This document shows positions 26,308 to 36,305 of a DNA stretch of 55,740 nt, piece by piece. The translations under genes were made by a program, and so were the position numbers. Under the pieces are notes generated by a model. The model did not search any database. It saw nothing but the letters and a program-made list of their open reading frames with translations, and was not told the DNA's origin. Source of the stretch: Mariniflexile gromovii (GTDB taxonomy: Bacteria; Bacteroidota; Bacteroidia; Flavobacteriales; Flavobacteriaceae); the NCBI RefSeq assembly GCF_017814435.1, contig NZ_JAGJCB010000022.1, positions 1 to 55,740 of the forward strand, written 5' to 3'. Each line of letters opens with the position of its first letter. Positions within the stretch are counted from its first letter, which is position 1.

Positions 26308-28206
26308 CTATTTATTTTTATGAAATTCACTTTTCACCATATAACGATGCGCATCAATAAAAATCAAACCATACTCTAATGCTTCTTTAGGTACCGTTAA
26401 GCTGTACTCTAAATTATTTTTACTTTTAGTTATTGGTAATTTTATATATGTTGTTGAATGCTTACTACGCTTTCTATTTTTTCCATTTTTATCAACTCGA
26501 ACCGGATCTCCTATCTGTATAAGTGCATAGCTTTCAATCACTTCAGACTTACCACTTTCTAGGGTTACAGAAAATTTTCTAGTTTTATCATTAAAAGTGG
26601 TATTGGCAATTACTGGTATTGCTGCAATATTTTGCTTTTCTGATGCGTCTTTAGTTTTTGAAGGACTTTTATAAGGGTACTTAGCATCATAATCCTTCAA
26701 GTATTTCTCTAATTTCGATGCCAAATCTTTTACAACCTTAGGGTTTTGTTTAGCGACATTGTGTTTTTCTTCTAAATCTGCTCTTTTTCCATTTTGATAC
26801 AAACGGTACAATTCATATTCTCCAGTGGTTAAATCTTTATACAGTTTGAAATCTCCAGAACGTATTGCCGATTGCATTTGATGATCCTGATTGTGAGGGA
26901 AATGCCACCACAAATCTTCTCTTGTATTTCCTTCTTTATTGATAATACTCTGTTCACCATCGATTAAAACATTTGTAATATCCAATCCATCAAGATTTGA
27001 ACTATAATTTTCTGCTATTTTGCTATGTGTAAGATTTAAAATGGTTGGAAAAAAATCTAACTGATTTACCAAACCATCAAAGTTTTTTCCTTTTGGAATA
27101 CTAGGCCCCACTACTACCATTGGCACTCTAATCCCTCCTTCTTGAGCATATTTTTTCCCTTGATCTAAAGGAAAATTATCTGTAATGATTTCTTTTCCTG
27201 TTTTTTCACAACCTCCGTTATCCGAAGAAAAAAAGATATAAGTTGTTTCATATAATGTTTTACCTGGATTTCTAGGATCGTTGGTTTTCTTTAATAAATC
27301 TACCACACGCCCTAGGCTCCAATCTAAGGTTGTTACCATTGAACCATAAAACGGATTTGTTTGCCCGCCGGTTGTAACAGGAATATCCTGAGTTGGAAAA
27401 TCTACACCTAATTTATCACTGTAATACTTTAATAATTCTTTGTTTTTAGTGTGGATAGGTGCATGCACCAACCAATGCGCTAAATACAAAAAGAACGGTT
27501 TGTCTTTACTTTTCTCTATAAATTCCAAAGCTTTCTCGGTCACCTCATCTTTAGGATAAGAAATGCCATTAGGAGATTCCTTTGTAAAAGGCGGATATTT
27601 TTCTTCACTCAAACGATATGAATCCTTTTTATCGTGAGTAGCAAATTCGGTTAAACGATTTGCAGGTTTTTTAGGTCCTTGATGAGCACCTCTAGATTCG
27701 AAAGCAAAATCGAAACCTTGGTTAGTTGATGCTTGAATTTTAAGACTACCTGCATGCCATTTTCCAACATGTCCTGTTGTATAGCCATTCTCTTTTAAAG
27801 CTTCTGCAATGGTAAAATGCTCAGGCATTAATCCTGTTGGAAAAAATGGTTCAATATAATTTGAATATTTTGCTTTGGGGACACTACCTCCTGCTACATG
27901 TGTAACTCCCGTTTTAGCGGGATGCAATCCAGTTAAAATTGAACATCTAGAAGGCGCACATGTTGGTGCTGGAGAATAGCCATTAGTAAAATTTAATCCG
28001 TTTTTAGCTAATTTTGAAATATTTGGTGTTTCCCAAGGACTTGGGTCATCTAAATTATTTAATTGGGTGTCTTGCCACCCTAAATCATCTGCATAAAAAA
28101 TGATGATGTTAGGCTTAAAATTATCTGTTTTATTCTGGCCAACTACAAGATTGAAACAAAGTGATATAATTAAAAGTAAGATGGAAAATAGAGGACTTGT
28201 TTTCAT
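26308..28206 (-). CDS. S1 sulfatase (CAPSR type) with C-terminal extension
   Basis: This 632-residue type I sulfatase has a signal peptide (about 1-23), YADDLGW metal ligands, the formylglycine site C83 in CAPSR, VGKWHAGS (Ala replaces the usual Leu) and FSSDNGG. It is about 130 residues longer than its neighbours. The extra C-terminal part (about 515-632) is lysine-rich at first, then beta-rich (KFSVTLESGKSEVIESYAL) and may be an accessory sandwich for substrate binding. The gene is 10 bases after the GH168-like gene and 8 bases before the next sulfatase, so all three are co-transcribed. Confidence 0.93.
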   Translation of the reverse strand: MKTSPLFSILLLIISLCFNLVVGQNKTDNFKPNIIIFYADDLGWQDTQLNNLDDPSPWETPNISKLAKNGLNFTNGYSPAPTCAPSRCSILTGLHPAKTGVTHVAGGSVPKAKYSNYIEPFFPTGLMPEHFTIAEALKENGYTTGHVGKWHAGSLKIQASTNQGFDFAFESRGAHQGPKKPANRLTEFATHDKKDSYRLSEEKYPPFTKESPNGISYPKDEVTEKALEFIEKSKDKPFFLYLAHWLVHAPIHTKNKELLKYYSDKLGVDFPTQDIPVTTGGQTNPFYGSMVTTLDWSLGRVVDLLKKTNDPRNPGKTLYETTYIFFSSDNGGCEKTGKEIITDNFPLDQGKKYAQEGGIRVPMVVVGPSIPKGKNFDGLVNQLDFFPTILNLTHSKIAENYSSNLDGLDITNVLIDGEQSIINKEGNTREDLWWHFPHNQDHQMQSAIRSGDFKLYKDLTTGEYELYRLYQNGKRADLEEKHNVAKQNPKVVKDLASKLEKYLKDYDAKYPYKSPSKTKDASEKQNIAAIPVIANTTFNDKTRKFSVTLESGKSEVIESYALIQIGDPVRVDKNGKNRKRSKHSTTYIKLPITKSKNNLEYSLTVPKEALEYGLIFIDAHRYMVKSEFHKNK

Positions 28207-28216
28207 TTGGTTTTGA

Positions 28217-29389
28217 TTATTTCCAGTTTAATTGGGCCGTTTTATTTTTAATATCTAATACAACATCTAAATACTCGAAAGACCTCGTGTAGACATAGCC
28301 TTCTTTTTTTGCATAACCTTTAGGAGCGCCTAATCTTTTTTGATATTGAGGAAATGTTTTTAACCAAACAGATGATCTTTCAATACCAAAGCCATCATGA
28401 GGATAGATGTAGCTGTGCTTTTCTGCGCACACCAAGAAAATAGCTAAAATATAATCCAGACGTTTTGTTAAATCTGAATTGGCATTTACTTTTTCTCTTA
28501 CATCGTCAATTCCTGCAACTGCATTTTTTGAAGCTTGCCCTATGCCAATTGTCATGGCAATAATTTCACCTTCTCTTGCCGATTTTTGCACGGCTTCAAT
28601 CCCTTTGGCCAAATAATCTTCATAGGTCATTCCAAAGTTTTCATGTTCAAACCCCTCAAGATAAGTACCATCAAAATATTTTAAATACCCTCGGCCTACA
28701 TCTTTAAACTCTGGGCGAACACGCAAAATATTAGCAAGCAAAACATTATCTGATCCAAGCTGAGTATTTAAATCCTCCATCATGGTAACATAGCCCGCTT
28801 GAATATCCTTTTGTTTTTCTGCACCAACTCTACTCTCAAAAAAGCCTGGAACCAATACTTTTATATTGGCATCCATAAACACGCCATCTATATAAGGACT
28901 GCTAGTTACTTCAGTCACATTATCCAACCAATACTTGCGCACATAGTCTTTTGAAATATCAAAAAAACCTGTTTTTTTATTAGGCATTAACGCTTTTTTT
29001 CCGTTTTCATCTACCAAAAGGGCATCACGGTTTTTTCTTATAAAGTAATCATCATCCTTATAACCATCCCAATTGATAATCACATTTTTATAATATAATA
29101 TGGTAGCGTTAGGGTTTAATTTTTTAACCGCTTTGGCTGCAACAATTGTCCCATTTTCGGTAGAACCATAAGTTTTACTTCCTGTGGTTTTCTCGAAAGT
29201 AATTAATGGGAATTTTGACAAATAGTTTATTTCTTCATCTGTAAAAGCTGTAGCCTTTCTAAGATGCATATACAAGGGCATGGTGTCCCATGAAAATTCT
29301 GGTAATTTTTTGTTTTGCGCATTACCTTCTATGTCAAAAAAGACCGCTACAAGTAAAAACATATACACTTTATAGTTCATAATATGCAT
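28217..29389 (-). CDS. GH168-like TIM-barrel protein, paralogue of 38125-39267
   Basis: The 390-residue protein has a signal peptide (about 1-24). Met4 (29380) is an equally good start; Met1 begins 5 bases after the upstream stop. The barrel-like domain has FSWDTMPLY near the start, DGVFMDA (D173) and FDGTYLEGFEH (D240, E245). The paralogue at 38125-39267 conserves all three residues. D173 and E245 are the best catalytic pair, 72 residues apart. Endo-1,3-fucanases of GH168 are retaining enzymes of about this size with an Asp/Glu pair and occur in sulfated-fucan loci, hence my tentative label. An uncharacterised DUF-type glycosidase is the alternative. It has no T9SS tail, so it probably acts in the periplasm on imported oligosaccharides. 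Confidence 0.55.
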   Translation of the reverse strand: MHIMNYKVYMFLLVAVFFDIEGNAQNKKLPEFSWDTMPLYMHLRKATAFTDEEINYLSKFPLITFEKTTGSKTYGSTENGTIVAAKAVKKLNPNATILYYKNVIINWDGYKDDDYFIRKNRDALLVDENGKKALMPNKKTGFFDISKDYVRKYWLDNVTEVTSSPYIDGVFMDANIKVLVPGFFESRVGAEKQKDIQAGYVTMMEDLNTQLGSDNVLLANILRVRPEFKDVGRGYLKYFDGTYLEGFEHENFGMTYEDYLAKGIEAVQKSAREGEIIAMTIGIGQASKNAVAGIDDVREKVNANSDLTKRLDYILAIFLVCAEKHSYIYPHDGFGIERSSVWLKTFPQYQKRLGAPKGYAKKEGYVYTRSFEYLDVVLDIKNKTAQLNWK

Positions 29390-29394
29390 CTTAT

Positions 29395-30918
29395 TTATTT
29401 TAAAATAATTTCAAATCCTATTGCTGGTTGCCCAGGGATGTTTTTTGGTAGCTTGATGGTTAAGCCGTCTTTAGTTTGTTTCCACACTATTTTTTCATCA
29501 CTTCCTAGCAGGGTAACATTTTTTATCTTATTCTTTAAAACGTCGTGTTCTTTTAAAGTTTTTATAACGATATCTTCAGTAGGTTTTGCCAACACAAAAG
29601 CATAGATGTTTCCGTTTTTGGTTGTAAATCGAATATCTTTAGCAGAGTATGCTTTTAAATTCTCGCCTGTTCGCTTTGTTACAATTTCTAAAGGGCCTTC
29701 GCCAAATACTTTCCATGGTCTAGTTCCATAAATACCCTCGCCGTTAATTTTTATCCAATCGCCAAATGCACGTAACATTCTAGCCTGCGGTTCTGGAAGT
29801 GTCCCGTCTCCCTTAAGTGCAACATTAAGCATAACAACACCATTTTTACTTATAGCATCGACAGCATTTCCTATTAACACAGGAATACTCATTCTTGTTT
29901 TAGCCTCTTTTCTGTAAAACCAATTTCCTGAAAGATCGGTAGCCCACATCCAAGGATATTTTTGTGGTTCGCCAAACATGCCGCGTTCTAAATTGTAAGT
30001 AAATGCAGCTTTATCTCTTTTAGTATCTTTAAAGGATAATACAACAGATTGTTTTCCATTATTTTCAGATAAATCTTTATTTAAATAATCTGAAAAAAGT
30101 TTAACTCCTAAGCCCTTTCCTGTTTTAATTGAAGGATATGGGGAGTCATTATTAAACATGTCTGGATCGTACTTTTCAATTAAATCCCAGCAGCGTTTAT
30201 ACCAATGTTCATTCCAGCTATCTTGACTGGCGTATTTGTTAGGATCGAAATCCATATTAAAAAGCTCCCACTCTGGTGTGTTTGGCTTTTGATATTTACG
30301 CGCCGTGTTAAAAAAACGTGGCGACCAATATAAATGTGTGGAAACTCCAAATTTTAAGTCGTATTTATAAGCAGCATCTTTCCATTCTTGAATAACATCG
30401 CGTTTTGGCCCCATTTTCACAGAATTCCATCCAAAGAAAGAATCGTACATATCAAAATTATCATGATGCGTCGCTACTGGCATAATAAAATGAGCACCAC
30501 AATCTTTAAAAAATTTCACCAATTCTTCTGGCTTCCAGTTTTCTGCGGTAAAGTTTGGAACAAATTTCTCGTAACCAAAATCTTCTGGCGCTCCATAAGT
30601 TTTAGCATGCCAATCGGAAAGTGTTTGGGTCATATTTAACTGCGCTCCAGTTTCACCATCATTTGGCCCATACATTCTTCTTCCGTAGTGAGAGCCATCA
30701 TTTGGTCTTGTTTCATCTATCGCTGAAGGAATACCCCAATGCATCCATACGCCTATTTTTCCGTCTTGAAACCATTCTGGCACCTGATACTTTTTAGCCA
30801 TCGAATCCCAATTAGGATCAATAATAGTTTTTGCTTGTGCCTTTTGTTTTTTCTGCCCCAAACAAACCAATGTTGAAAGGGATAAAAAAACAACTATTAT
30901 TAATTTTAATTTAGACAT
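29395..30918 (-). CDS. GH29-related enzyme with unusual active-site motifs
   Basis: I place the start at ATG 30918 (507 residues), because a normal signal peptide (MSKLKLIIVVFLSL to about residue 22) begins there; upstream codons to 30966 are an unlikely extension. The GH29 barrel is recognisable from GVWMHWG, ATHHDNFDMYDS, FGVSTHLYW and PDMFNNDSPYP. The usual HHDG is HHDN, and the nucleophile region, normally W-(F/W)-D-G, is FNND-SP, with D258 in the nucleophile position. A conserved C-terminal sandwich with LLNVA-like VVMLNVALKGDG follows. Substrate preference probably differs from the classical fucosidases in the locus, perhaps for a sulfated fucoside. It is the first gene of the long minus-strand operon, divergent from susC. 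Confidence 0.82.
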   Translation of the reverse strand: MSKLKLIIVVFLSLSTLVCLGQKKQKAQAKTIIDPNWDSMAKKYQVPEWFQDGKIGVWMHWGIPSAIDETRPNDGSHYGRRMYGPNDGETGAQLNMTQTLSDWHAKTYGAPEDFGYEKFVPNFTAENWKPEELVKFFKDCGAHFIMPVATHHDNFDMYDSFFGWNSVKMGPKRDVIQEWKDAAYKYDLKFGVSTHLYWSPRFFNTARKYQKPNTPEWELFNMDFDPNKYASQDSWNEHWYKRCWDLIEKYDPDMFNNDSPYPSIKTGKGLGVKLFSDYLNKDLSENNGKQSVVLSFKDTKRDKAAFTYNLERGMFGEPQKYPWMWATDLSGNWFYRKEAKTRMSIPVLIGNAVDAISKNGVVMLNVALKGDGTLPEPQARMLRAFGDWIKINGEGIYGTRPWKVFGEGPLEIVTKRTGENLKAYSAKDIRFTTKNGNIYAFVLAKPTEDIVIKTLKEHDVLKNKIKNVTLLGSDEKIVWKQTKDGLTIKLPKNIPGQPAIGFEIILK

Positions 30919-31260
30919 ATTTAAAATTATTGTTAACCATGTAAAATTAAAGACACACAACAACACCTGTTTTCTCTAAATAATCAAAAACATGCTCTAA
31001 ACGACCAAAACAAAAAAAATAACTATACTATAAATCATAAAAAAAAACTAATTATATAGAATAGATTTATGAAAAAACTAAAATCATGAAAACATTATTC
31101 TAATAAAAGAATTAGTGAATCAATAAAAAACAACCAACCCAATTTACATGGTTTACCATCGACAATGGTTAAAATGAGTAAACATATGATTAATTCGAGA
31201 AAAGCTTTACTTTGATTTAACAATAATTTAGCGGAAACCAATTATAACTAAATTTAAATT
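30919..31260. promoter_or_regulatory. Divergent promoter region between the long operon and susC
   Basis: This 342-base A/T-rich stretch must drive both operons. It contains TTTACATGGTTAACA on the minus strand (30945-30931) and TTTACATGGTTTACC on the plus strand (31143-31157), plus ACCAT-CGACA-ATGGT, an inverted repeat at 31155-31169. TTACTTTG at 31207-31214 is one mismatch from the Bacteroidota -7 box TAnnTTTG; I see no convincing -33 box. I see no gene here. Confidence 0.45.
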
Positions 31261-34200
31261 ATGAAAAAATTACTAATTATTTTTCTTGTTATGTTAACTT
31301 TTCAAGCTTTTTCGCAAGAAAAAAGCGTTTCAGGAAGTATAACTGATGAAGAAGGGCAGCCCTTATTGGGGGCTACTGTATTAATTAAAGGTGAGGCAAA
31401 AGGTGCCGTCGCAGATTTTGATGGAAATTACACCTTAAAGGCTAAACCAGGCAATATATTGGTCTTTTCCTTTATTGGTTCAGAAACAAAAGAGATAACG
31501 GTAGGTAATCAAACCACCATTAATGTGTCACTAGCAAAATCAAACACAACACTTGACGAAGTTGTTGTTGTAGGTTATGGTAGTGTTATGAAAAGTGATT
31601 TAACAGGGTCTGTTTCCTCTGTAAAAGGAGAAGACTTAACCAAAGCAGGTACGGTAAGTCTTGATCAAGCATTGGCAGGAAGAGCTCCAGGAGTTTTGGT
31701 AACACAAAACTCTGGTGAACCAGGTTCTGGGGCTTCTATTAGGGTAAGAGCCATTAGTTCCCTAAATGGTAGTGAACCGCTATATGTTATAGATGGTATA
31801 CCTATGGACAACACTAGTGCTAGCGGATTAGGTGATCAAGACGTAGAGAGTTCATCATCAAGCCCTTTAGCGATGATTAATCCCGCAGATATACAATCTA
31901 TAGAAATCCTTAAAGATGCATCATCAACTGCCATATATGGTTCTCGTGGTGCTAATGGGGTTATTTTAATTACCACCAAATCAGGGGAGATAGGAAAAGG
32001 AGTTATCTCTATTGAACAAGAATATGGAATTACGGAGGTTTTAAATTATATCGATGTATTAAAATCTAATGAGTTTTATATATTAAATCGAGAAGCCTTT
32101 ACAAATGTAGGTAATGACCTCACTGATGAAGCGCAAGTTAGATTAGATTCTGCAAATGCTGGATTATTACCTAACTCAAATTGGCAAAGAACCATTACGC
32201 GTATAGGTACCACATCAAATACTAACTTAAGTTTTAGTGGTGGAAATAAGGATCTTAGATATCTAATTTCATCAAATTACCTTAATGCTAAAGGTATTGT
32301 AGAAGATACGGATTACAAACGTGCCTCGACTAGAGTTAACTTAAATGCCAACATCTCCGAAAAATTTACAGTAGGTACAAGTATAAATTATTCTCATGTT
32401 ACTTCAAACCAAAGTGCTATTAGTACTGGTGTTAATAATCTCAGAGGAGCTAGTAGTGCTTTTTCTAGAGCGCTTAGATCTTTTCCAACAACGGGTCTTC
32501 TTGCAGATGATGAGGATGAGGGTATTGAACTTTGGACGCCTTTAACAGCATTAAAAGGCAACAAATATAATAACTTACTTACCCAAATGATAGGTAATAT
32601 TTATGCCGAATATTATTTTACTAAAGCCTTATCTTTTAAAACTGCATTTTCCTATCAGAATAGAAATACAGCACAGCGTTATTATCAATTAGATATTTTT
32701 CCAAATAATGTAGCAGAAGGCGGAAGAGCAAAAACAGGAGATAGTAGATTTACTGGATCTACGGTTACAAATACCTTAAATTTCAGAAAGGTATTAGGTA
32801 GAGGGACTAATATAAATGCCGTATTAGGACAATCTATAGAATCTAGTGAAAGTGAAGGTATTTTTGTCTCTAATTATGGTTTTTCTAATGATTTATTAAC
32901 TTATTACGATCCAGGCTCTGCTACCTTTTATGATCCAGATAGGGTTACTTATTCAAAAACTACTTTAGCTTCATTTTTTGGAAGAATTAATTTAACCCTT
33001 AATAGAAAATACTTATTTACTGTAACGGGGCGTTACGATGGCGCATCAAAATTTGCTGCTAATAATAAATGGGCTTTTTTCCCCGCTGCTGCCTTTGCTT
33101 ATAAACTGTCAGAAGAAAACTTCATGAAAGATAGTGATTTTATAAATGAAATGAAATTACGTGTAAGCTATGGTACTTCTGGAAATCAAGCCATTCAACC
33201 TTATCAATCTTTAGACCAATACGCTAGTGGTTTAACACCATTTAATGAGGCATCTACAACTATTTATTTTGCTAGTCAATTACCAAATGACAATTTAACT
33301 TGGGAAACAACAACACAATTAGATTTAGGATTAGACTTAGGTTTTTTAAAAAATAAGTTTAGAGCTACTTTTGAATACTATGAAAAAATAACTGACGACC
33401 TTTTATTTACAGGCAATAGAATACCTGTACAATCCGGATTCACAACATTTACTGAAAATTTTGGGTCTTTAGAAACCAATGGATTTGAAGCCTCCGTAAA
33501 TGCTAATATCATTAATAAACCTGAATTTTCTTGGACACTAAACGCCAATGCTGCTACGGGTAAAACTATTGTTAGAAATATGGCATCAGATTATCTCTTT
33601 AGTGGATGGAATCCTGGTTTCATATCGGGTGGAACACAACGTTTAATTATAGGCGAAGAAATAGGAACATTTTATGGTTATAAAAGAACAGGAATAGCAC
33701 AGTTCGATGACTTCGTGGAGTTTCAAGGGCTAACAGATCAAGAGCGTATAGATATCTATAATGCAAACCCTAATGCTACTTACACCTTTGTTGATGGCCA
33801 TGATAGAGGCTATCCTACCACAGATCAAAGTCACAGACCAGGAGAACAATTATATGAAGACGTAACTCCAGATGGGGTAATTACGGCCGATGATAGAACA
33901 ATCATAGGTCAGGCACAAGCTGATATTACATTTGGGATTAATAATTCATTTAAAATTGGAGATTTAGATTTAAGCATTTTTATAGATTCTCAATTAGGTA
34001 GAGATATGGCTGTTATACAAAATACTGGCCTCTTAAATTTTACCGGGAGACAAGGCTTAAGTGTAACTCAAAACAGATGGACACCAGAAAACCCAAGTAA
34101 TGTTTGGCCAAGAGTAGATCAAAACAATGGCGCTAATTTACTCTTTAGCGATCGTTATATTGAAGACGCCTCTTTTGTTAGATTACAAAATGTTACAATT

Positions 34201-34413
34201 GGCTACAATTTACCAAAAGAAATAACCGACAAATTAAACCTTAGTGCTTTAAGGATATATGCTTCAGGAACCAATTTACATATATGGAGTGACTATACAG
34301 GGTATTCGCCAGATGTCTCTTTAAGAGGTTCGTCTACAACAAATTTAGGACATGACAATGCAGGATACCCTGCAGGTCGAGTTATCAGAATGGGAGTAAA
34401 TTTAAAATTCTAA
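31261..34413 (+). CDS. susC: SusC-like TonB-dependent outer-membrane transporter
   Basis: This 1050-residue protein has a signal peptide (about 1-19) and a carboxypeptidase-regulatory-like N-terminal domain (about 22-105, GSITDEEGQPLLGATVLIKG). The SusC/RagA hinge is DEVVVVGYGSV. The plug domain includes LSGRAPG-like LAGRAPGVLVTQ and YVIDGIPMDN and ends at about 230 with SRGANGVILITTK. A long beta-barrel ends in a terminal aromatic segment (GVNLKF). It imports oligosaccharides across the outer membrane using TonB energy, with the SusD lipoprotein from the next gene (26 bases downstream) as its lid. Given the neighbours, the cargo is probably sulfated fuco-oligosaccharide. There is no N-terminal STN/anti-sigma domain, so regulation falls to the hybrid regulator at 46080. 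Confidence 0.97.
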   Translation: MKKLLIIFLVMLTFQAFSQEKSVSGSITDEEGQPLLGATVLIKGEAKGAVADFDGNYTLKAKPGNILVFSFIGSETKEITVGNQTTINVSLAKSNTTLDEVVVVGYGSVMKSDLTGSVSSVKGEDLTKAGTVSLDQALAGRAPGVLVTQNSGEPGSGASIRVRAISSLNGSEPLYVIDGIPMDNTSASGLGDQDVESSSSSPLAMINPADIQSIEILKDASSTAIYGSRGANGVILITTKSGEIGKGVISIEQEYGITEVLNYIDVLKSNEFYILNREAFTNVGNDLTDEAQVRLDSANAGLLPNSNWQRTITRIGTTSNTNLSFSGGNKDLRYLISSNYLNAKGIVEDTDYKRASTRVNLNANISEKFTVGTSINYSHVTSNQSAISTGVNNLRGASSAFSRALRSFPTTGLLADDEDEGIELWTPLTALKGNKYNNLLTQMIGNIYAEYYFTKALSFKTAFSYQNRNTAQRYYQLDIFPNNVAEGGRAKTGDSRFTGSTVTNTLNFRKVLGRGTNINAVLGQSIESSESEGIFVSNYGFSNDLLTYYDPGSATFYDPDRVTYSKTTLASFFGRINLTLNRKYLFTVTGRYDGASKFAANNKWAFFPAAAFAYKLSEENFMKDSDFINEMKLRVSYGTSGNQAIQPYQSLDQYASGLTPFNEASTTIYFASQLPNDNLTWETTTQLDLGLDLGFLKNKFRATFEYYEKITDDLLFTGNRIPVQSGFTTFTENFGSLETNGFEASVNANIINKPEFSWTLNANAATGKTIVRNMASDYLFSGWNPGFISGGTQRLIIGEEIGTFYGYKRTGIAQFDDFVEFQGLTDQERIDIYNANPNATYTFVDGHDRGYPTTDQSHRPGEQLYEDVTPDGVITADDRTIIGQAQADITFGINNSFKIGDLDLSIFIDSQLGRDMAVIQNTGLLNFTGRQGLSVTQNRWTPENPSNVWPRVDQNNGANLLFSDRYIEDASFVRLQNVTIGYNLPKEITDKLNLSALRIYASGTNLHIWSDYTGYSPDVSLRGSSTTNLGHDNAGYPAGRVIRMGVNLKF

Positions 34414-34439
34414 AGTTACAAACTAAAAAACATAAAAAA

Positions 34440-36089
34440 ATGAATATAAAAGTAAAAATAGGATTATTACTTATTATGACAATGAGTATATCATGCGATG
34501 AATATCTTGTTGAAGAACCACCAACTTTCATTTCAGCGAGCAATTACTTTAAAACAGCTGGAGACGCTAGAACAGCTGTTGATGGTGTTTATCAACAAAT
34601 GAATGAGGTATATAGTAGATTTTGGACCGCTATTGATGCTTACACAGATGATCAGGTTAGTAGAGATGCAGGTGGGGTTTACAATTCTTTAGGAACGCAT
34701 ACAGTGTCACCATCTGATCAGATTTTCGAGCAATTTCTTATATATAGCCGCTGGTGGATAGGCATTGCTAGAGCCAATAACGTACTAACTTATGTACCTG
34801 ATATAGAAATGGATGAAGATGAAAAAAACATAGTTCTTGCAGAAGCGAGAGCCTTAAGGGCTTTGTATTATTATCAATTAGTTAGAGCGTTTGGCGATCA
34901 GCCATTAATACTAGATGCCGTATCCATCGATGCCGATTTTGAAAAGCCGAGAACAAGTGCAGAAACTATTTATGATGAAGTCATCATACCAGACCTTCAG
35001 TTTGCAGAGGTATATTGTAGAGATGCTTTACATGATGGGCATATTACAAAATGGACAGCCAAACTACTTTTATCTGAAGTTTATTTAACACGCGCAGGCC
35101 ATAGAAGAACATCCCAAGGTGACTTTATTCAAGGTGACCCAATAAACTGGGCATTAGCACGAGATAAAGCAAAAGAAGTTATTGATGATTCACCACATAG
35201 CTTAAACCTTGTTGGCTCAGGAAGTACACCAGCATTCGGTATGGCTTGGGATGATAATAACCCGTTCACTCCTGAATCTATGCTAGAATTATCTTATGTT
35301 CAAGTATTTGGACAAGGAAACTGGCTAAGTCGTGAAAGTAATGGTTCAACATTTGGCACAGGATACTGGGGAGCAAACCCGAACATTACGCCTTTAGTTG
35401 CTGAAGGCAATAACGCGAATATTAGATCTATGCGTTTTCCAGGATTTCCACCAGGTATTGGCGCTCAATTACCTACTCCAGATCTTTATGACGCCTTTGA
35501 AGATGGAGATGAAAGACTTTGGAGTATTATGACACGTTATGATGTGTCTGCTACTGAAACCTATCTTTGTCAACCAACCTTTAGAAAATTTATCGATATC
35601 GCTTATTATCTAGGCAAGGAAGGTACTAATTTTCAATACACCAATTCTAATATTGTTTTGTATCGTTATGCAGATGCTCTATTAATTTATGCAGAAGCTC
35701 AAAATGAAGCCGACGGGGCCCCAAATGCGGATGCATATGCAGCAGTAAATGCCATTAGAAACAGAGCAGGATTAGCCGATTTAACTCCAGGCTTATCACA
35801 AAATGAATTTAGAGAAGCTGTTTGGCAAGAAAGACGTGTTGAATTTAATGCAGAATTTAAAAGAAAGTTCGATCTAATTAGAACAAATAGACTTGTTCAA
35901 GAGACTACAAATATTAATCTTGATTGGACAGCAGAACAAGGGTCTTTAACGGATTACAGAAATTGTTACACGCCGTTTTATAATGACAGACCTGCATGGC
36001 CAGACAATGAGTGGTTATTTCCTATTCCGCAATCGGAGATGGATTTAAATAAAGAAAATGGATGGGTTCAAAATGAAGGTTATGATTAA
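34440..36089 (+). CDS. susD: SusD-like surface glycan-binding lipoprotein
   Basis: This 549-residue RagB/SusD family protein has lipobox Cys19 (MSISC followed by DEYLVEEPP). It has the helical TPR scaffold typical of SusD (LAEARALRALYYYQLVRAFG at about 138-157) and the C-terminal SusD signature (ADALLIYAEAQNEADG, AVNAIRNRAGL, WQERRVEFNAEFKRKFDLIR). It caps the SusC barrel and captures oligosaccharide at the cell surface. It is co-transcribed with susC, and the strong terminator at 36120-36156 ends the pair. The binding residues cannot be placed from sequence. Confidence 0.97.
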   Translation: MNIKVKIGLLLIMTMSISCDEYLVEEPPTFISASNYFKTAGDARTAVDGVYQQMNEVYSRFWTAIDAYTDDQVSRDAGGVYNSLGTHTVSPSDQIFEQFLIYSRWWIGIARANNVLTYVPDIEMDEDEKNIVLAEARALRALYYYQLVRAFGDQPLILDAVSIDADFEKPRTSAETIYDEVIIPDLQFAEVYCRDALHDGHITKWTAKLLLSEVYLTRAGHRRTSQGDFIQGDPINWALARDKAKEVIDDSPHSLNLVGSGSTPAFGMAWDDNNPFTPESMLELSYVQVFGQGNWLSRESNGSTFGTGYWGANPNITPLVAEGNNANIRSMRFPGFPPGIGAQLPTPDLYDAFEDGDERLWSIMTRYDVSATETYLCQPTFRKFIDIAYYLGKEGTNFQYTNSNIVLYRYADALLIYAEAQNEADGAPNADAYAAVNAIRNRAGLADLTPGLSQNEFREAVWQERRVEFNAEFKRKFDLIRTNRLVQETTNINLDWTAEQGSLTDYRNCYTPFYNDRPAWPDNEWLFPIPQSEMDLNKENGWVQNEGYD

Positions 36090-36119
36090 TTAACAATTAA
36101 ATAAATATAGTTTGATACG

Positions 36120-36156
36120 ACCCCTGCTTTTACGAAAGTTAAAAACAGGGGTTTTT
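36120..36156 (+). terminator. Strong terminator after susCD
   Basis: ACCCCTG (36120-36126) pairs with CAGGGGT (36146-36152). A second inner A/T stem with a single bulge brings the arms together, and TTTTT follows (36152-36156). It separates susCD from the GH29 gene at 36306. Confidence 0.88.
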
Positions 36157-36305
36157 ATAACAACTAAACAATACCAAATATTATTTAAAATAGATTACCA
36201 GAATACATAATAATTTATTCTTCGATCTACCAATGCCTTTATTATAACGGTATTTTATCAAAAAAGTTGTTTATCTAAAAAAAGGAAAACTTAAAATTTA
36301 ATAGC

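Noticed and set aside
30919-30966. An upstream start for the GH29 gene ending at 29395.
   Set aside because: A clean signal peptide begins at 30918; the extension has no such logic and would include part of the divergent promoter.
31155-31169. ACCAT-CGACA-ATGGT as a terminator or attenuator before susC.
   Set aside because: The stem is only five bases and no T run follows; it fits better as a protein-binding site.
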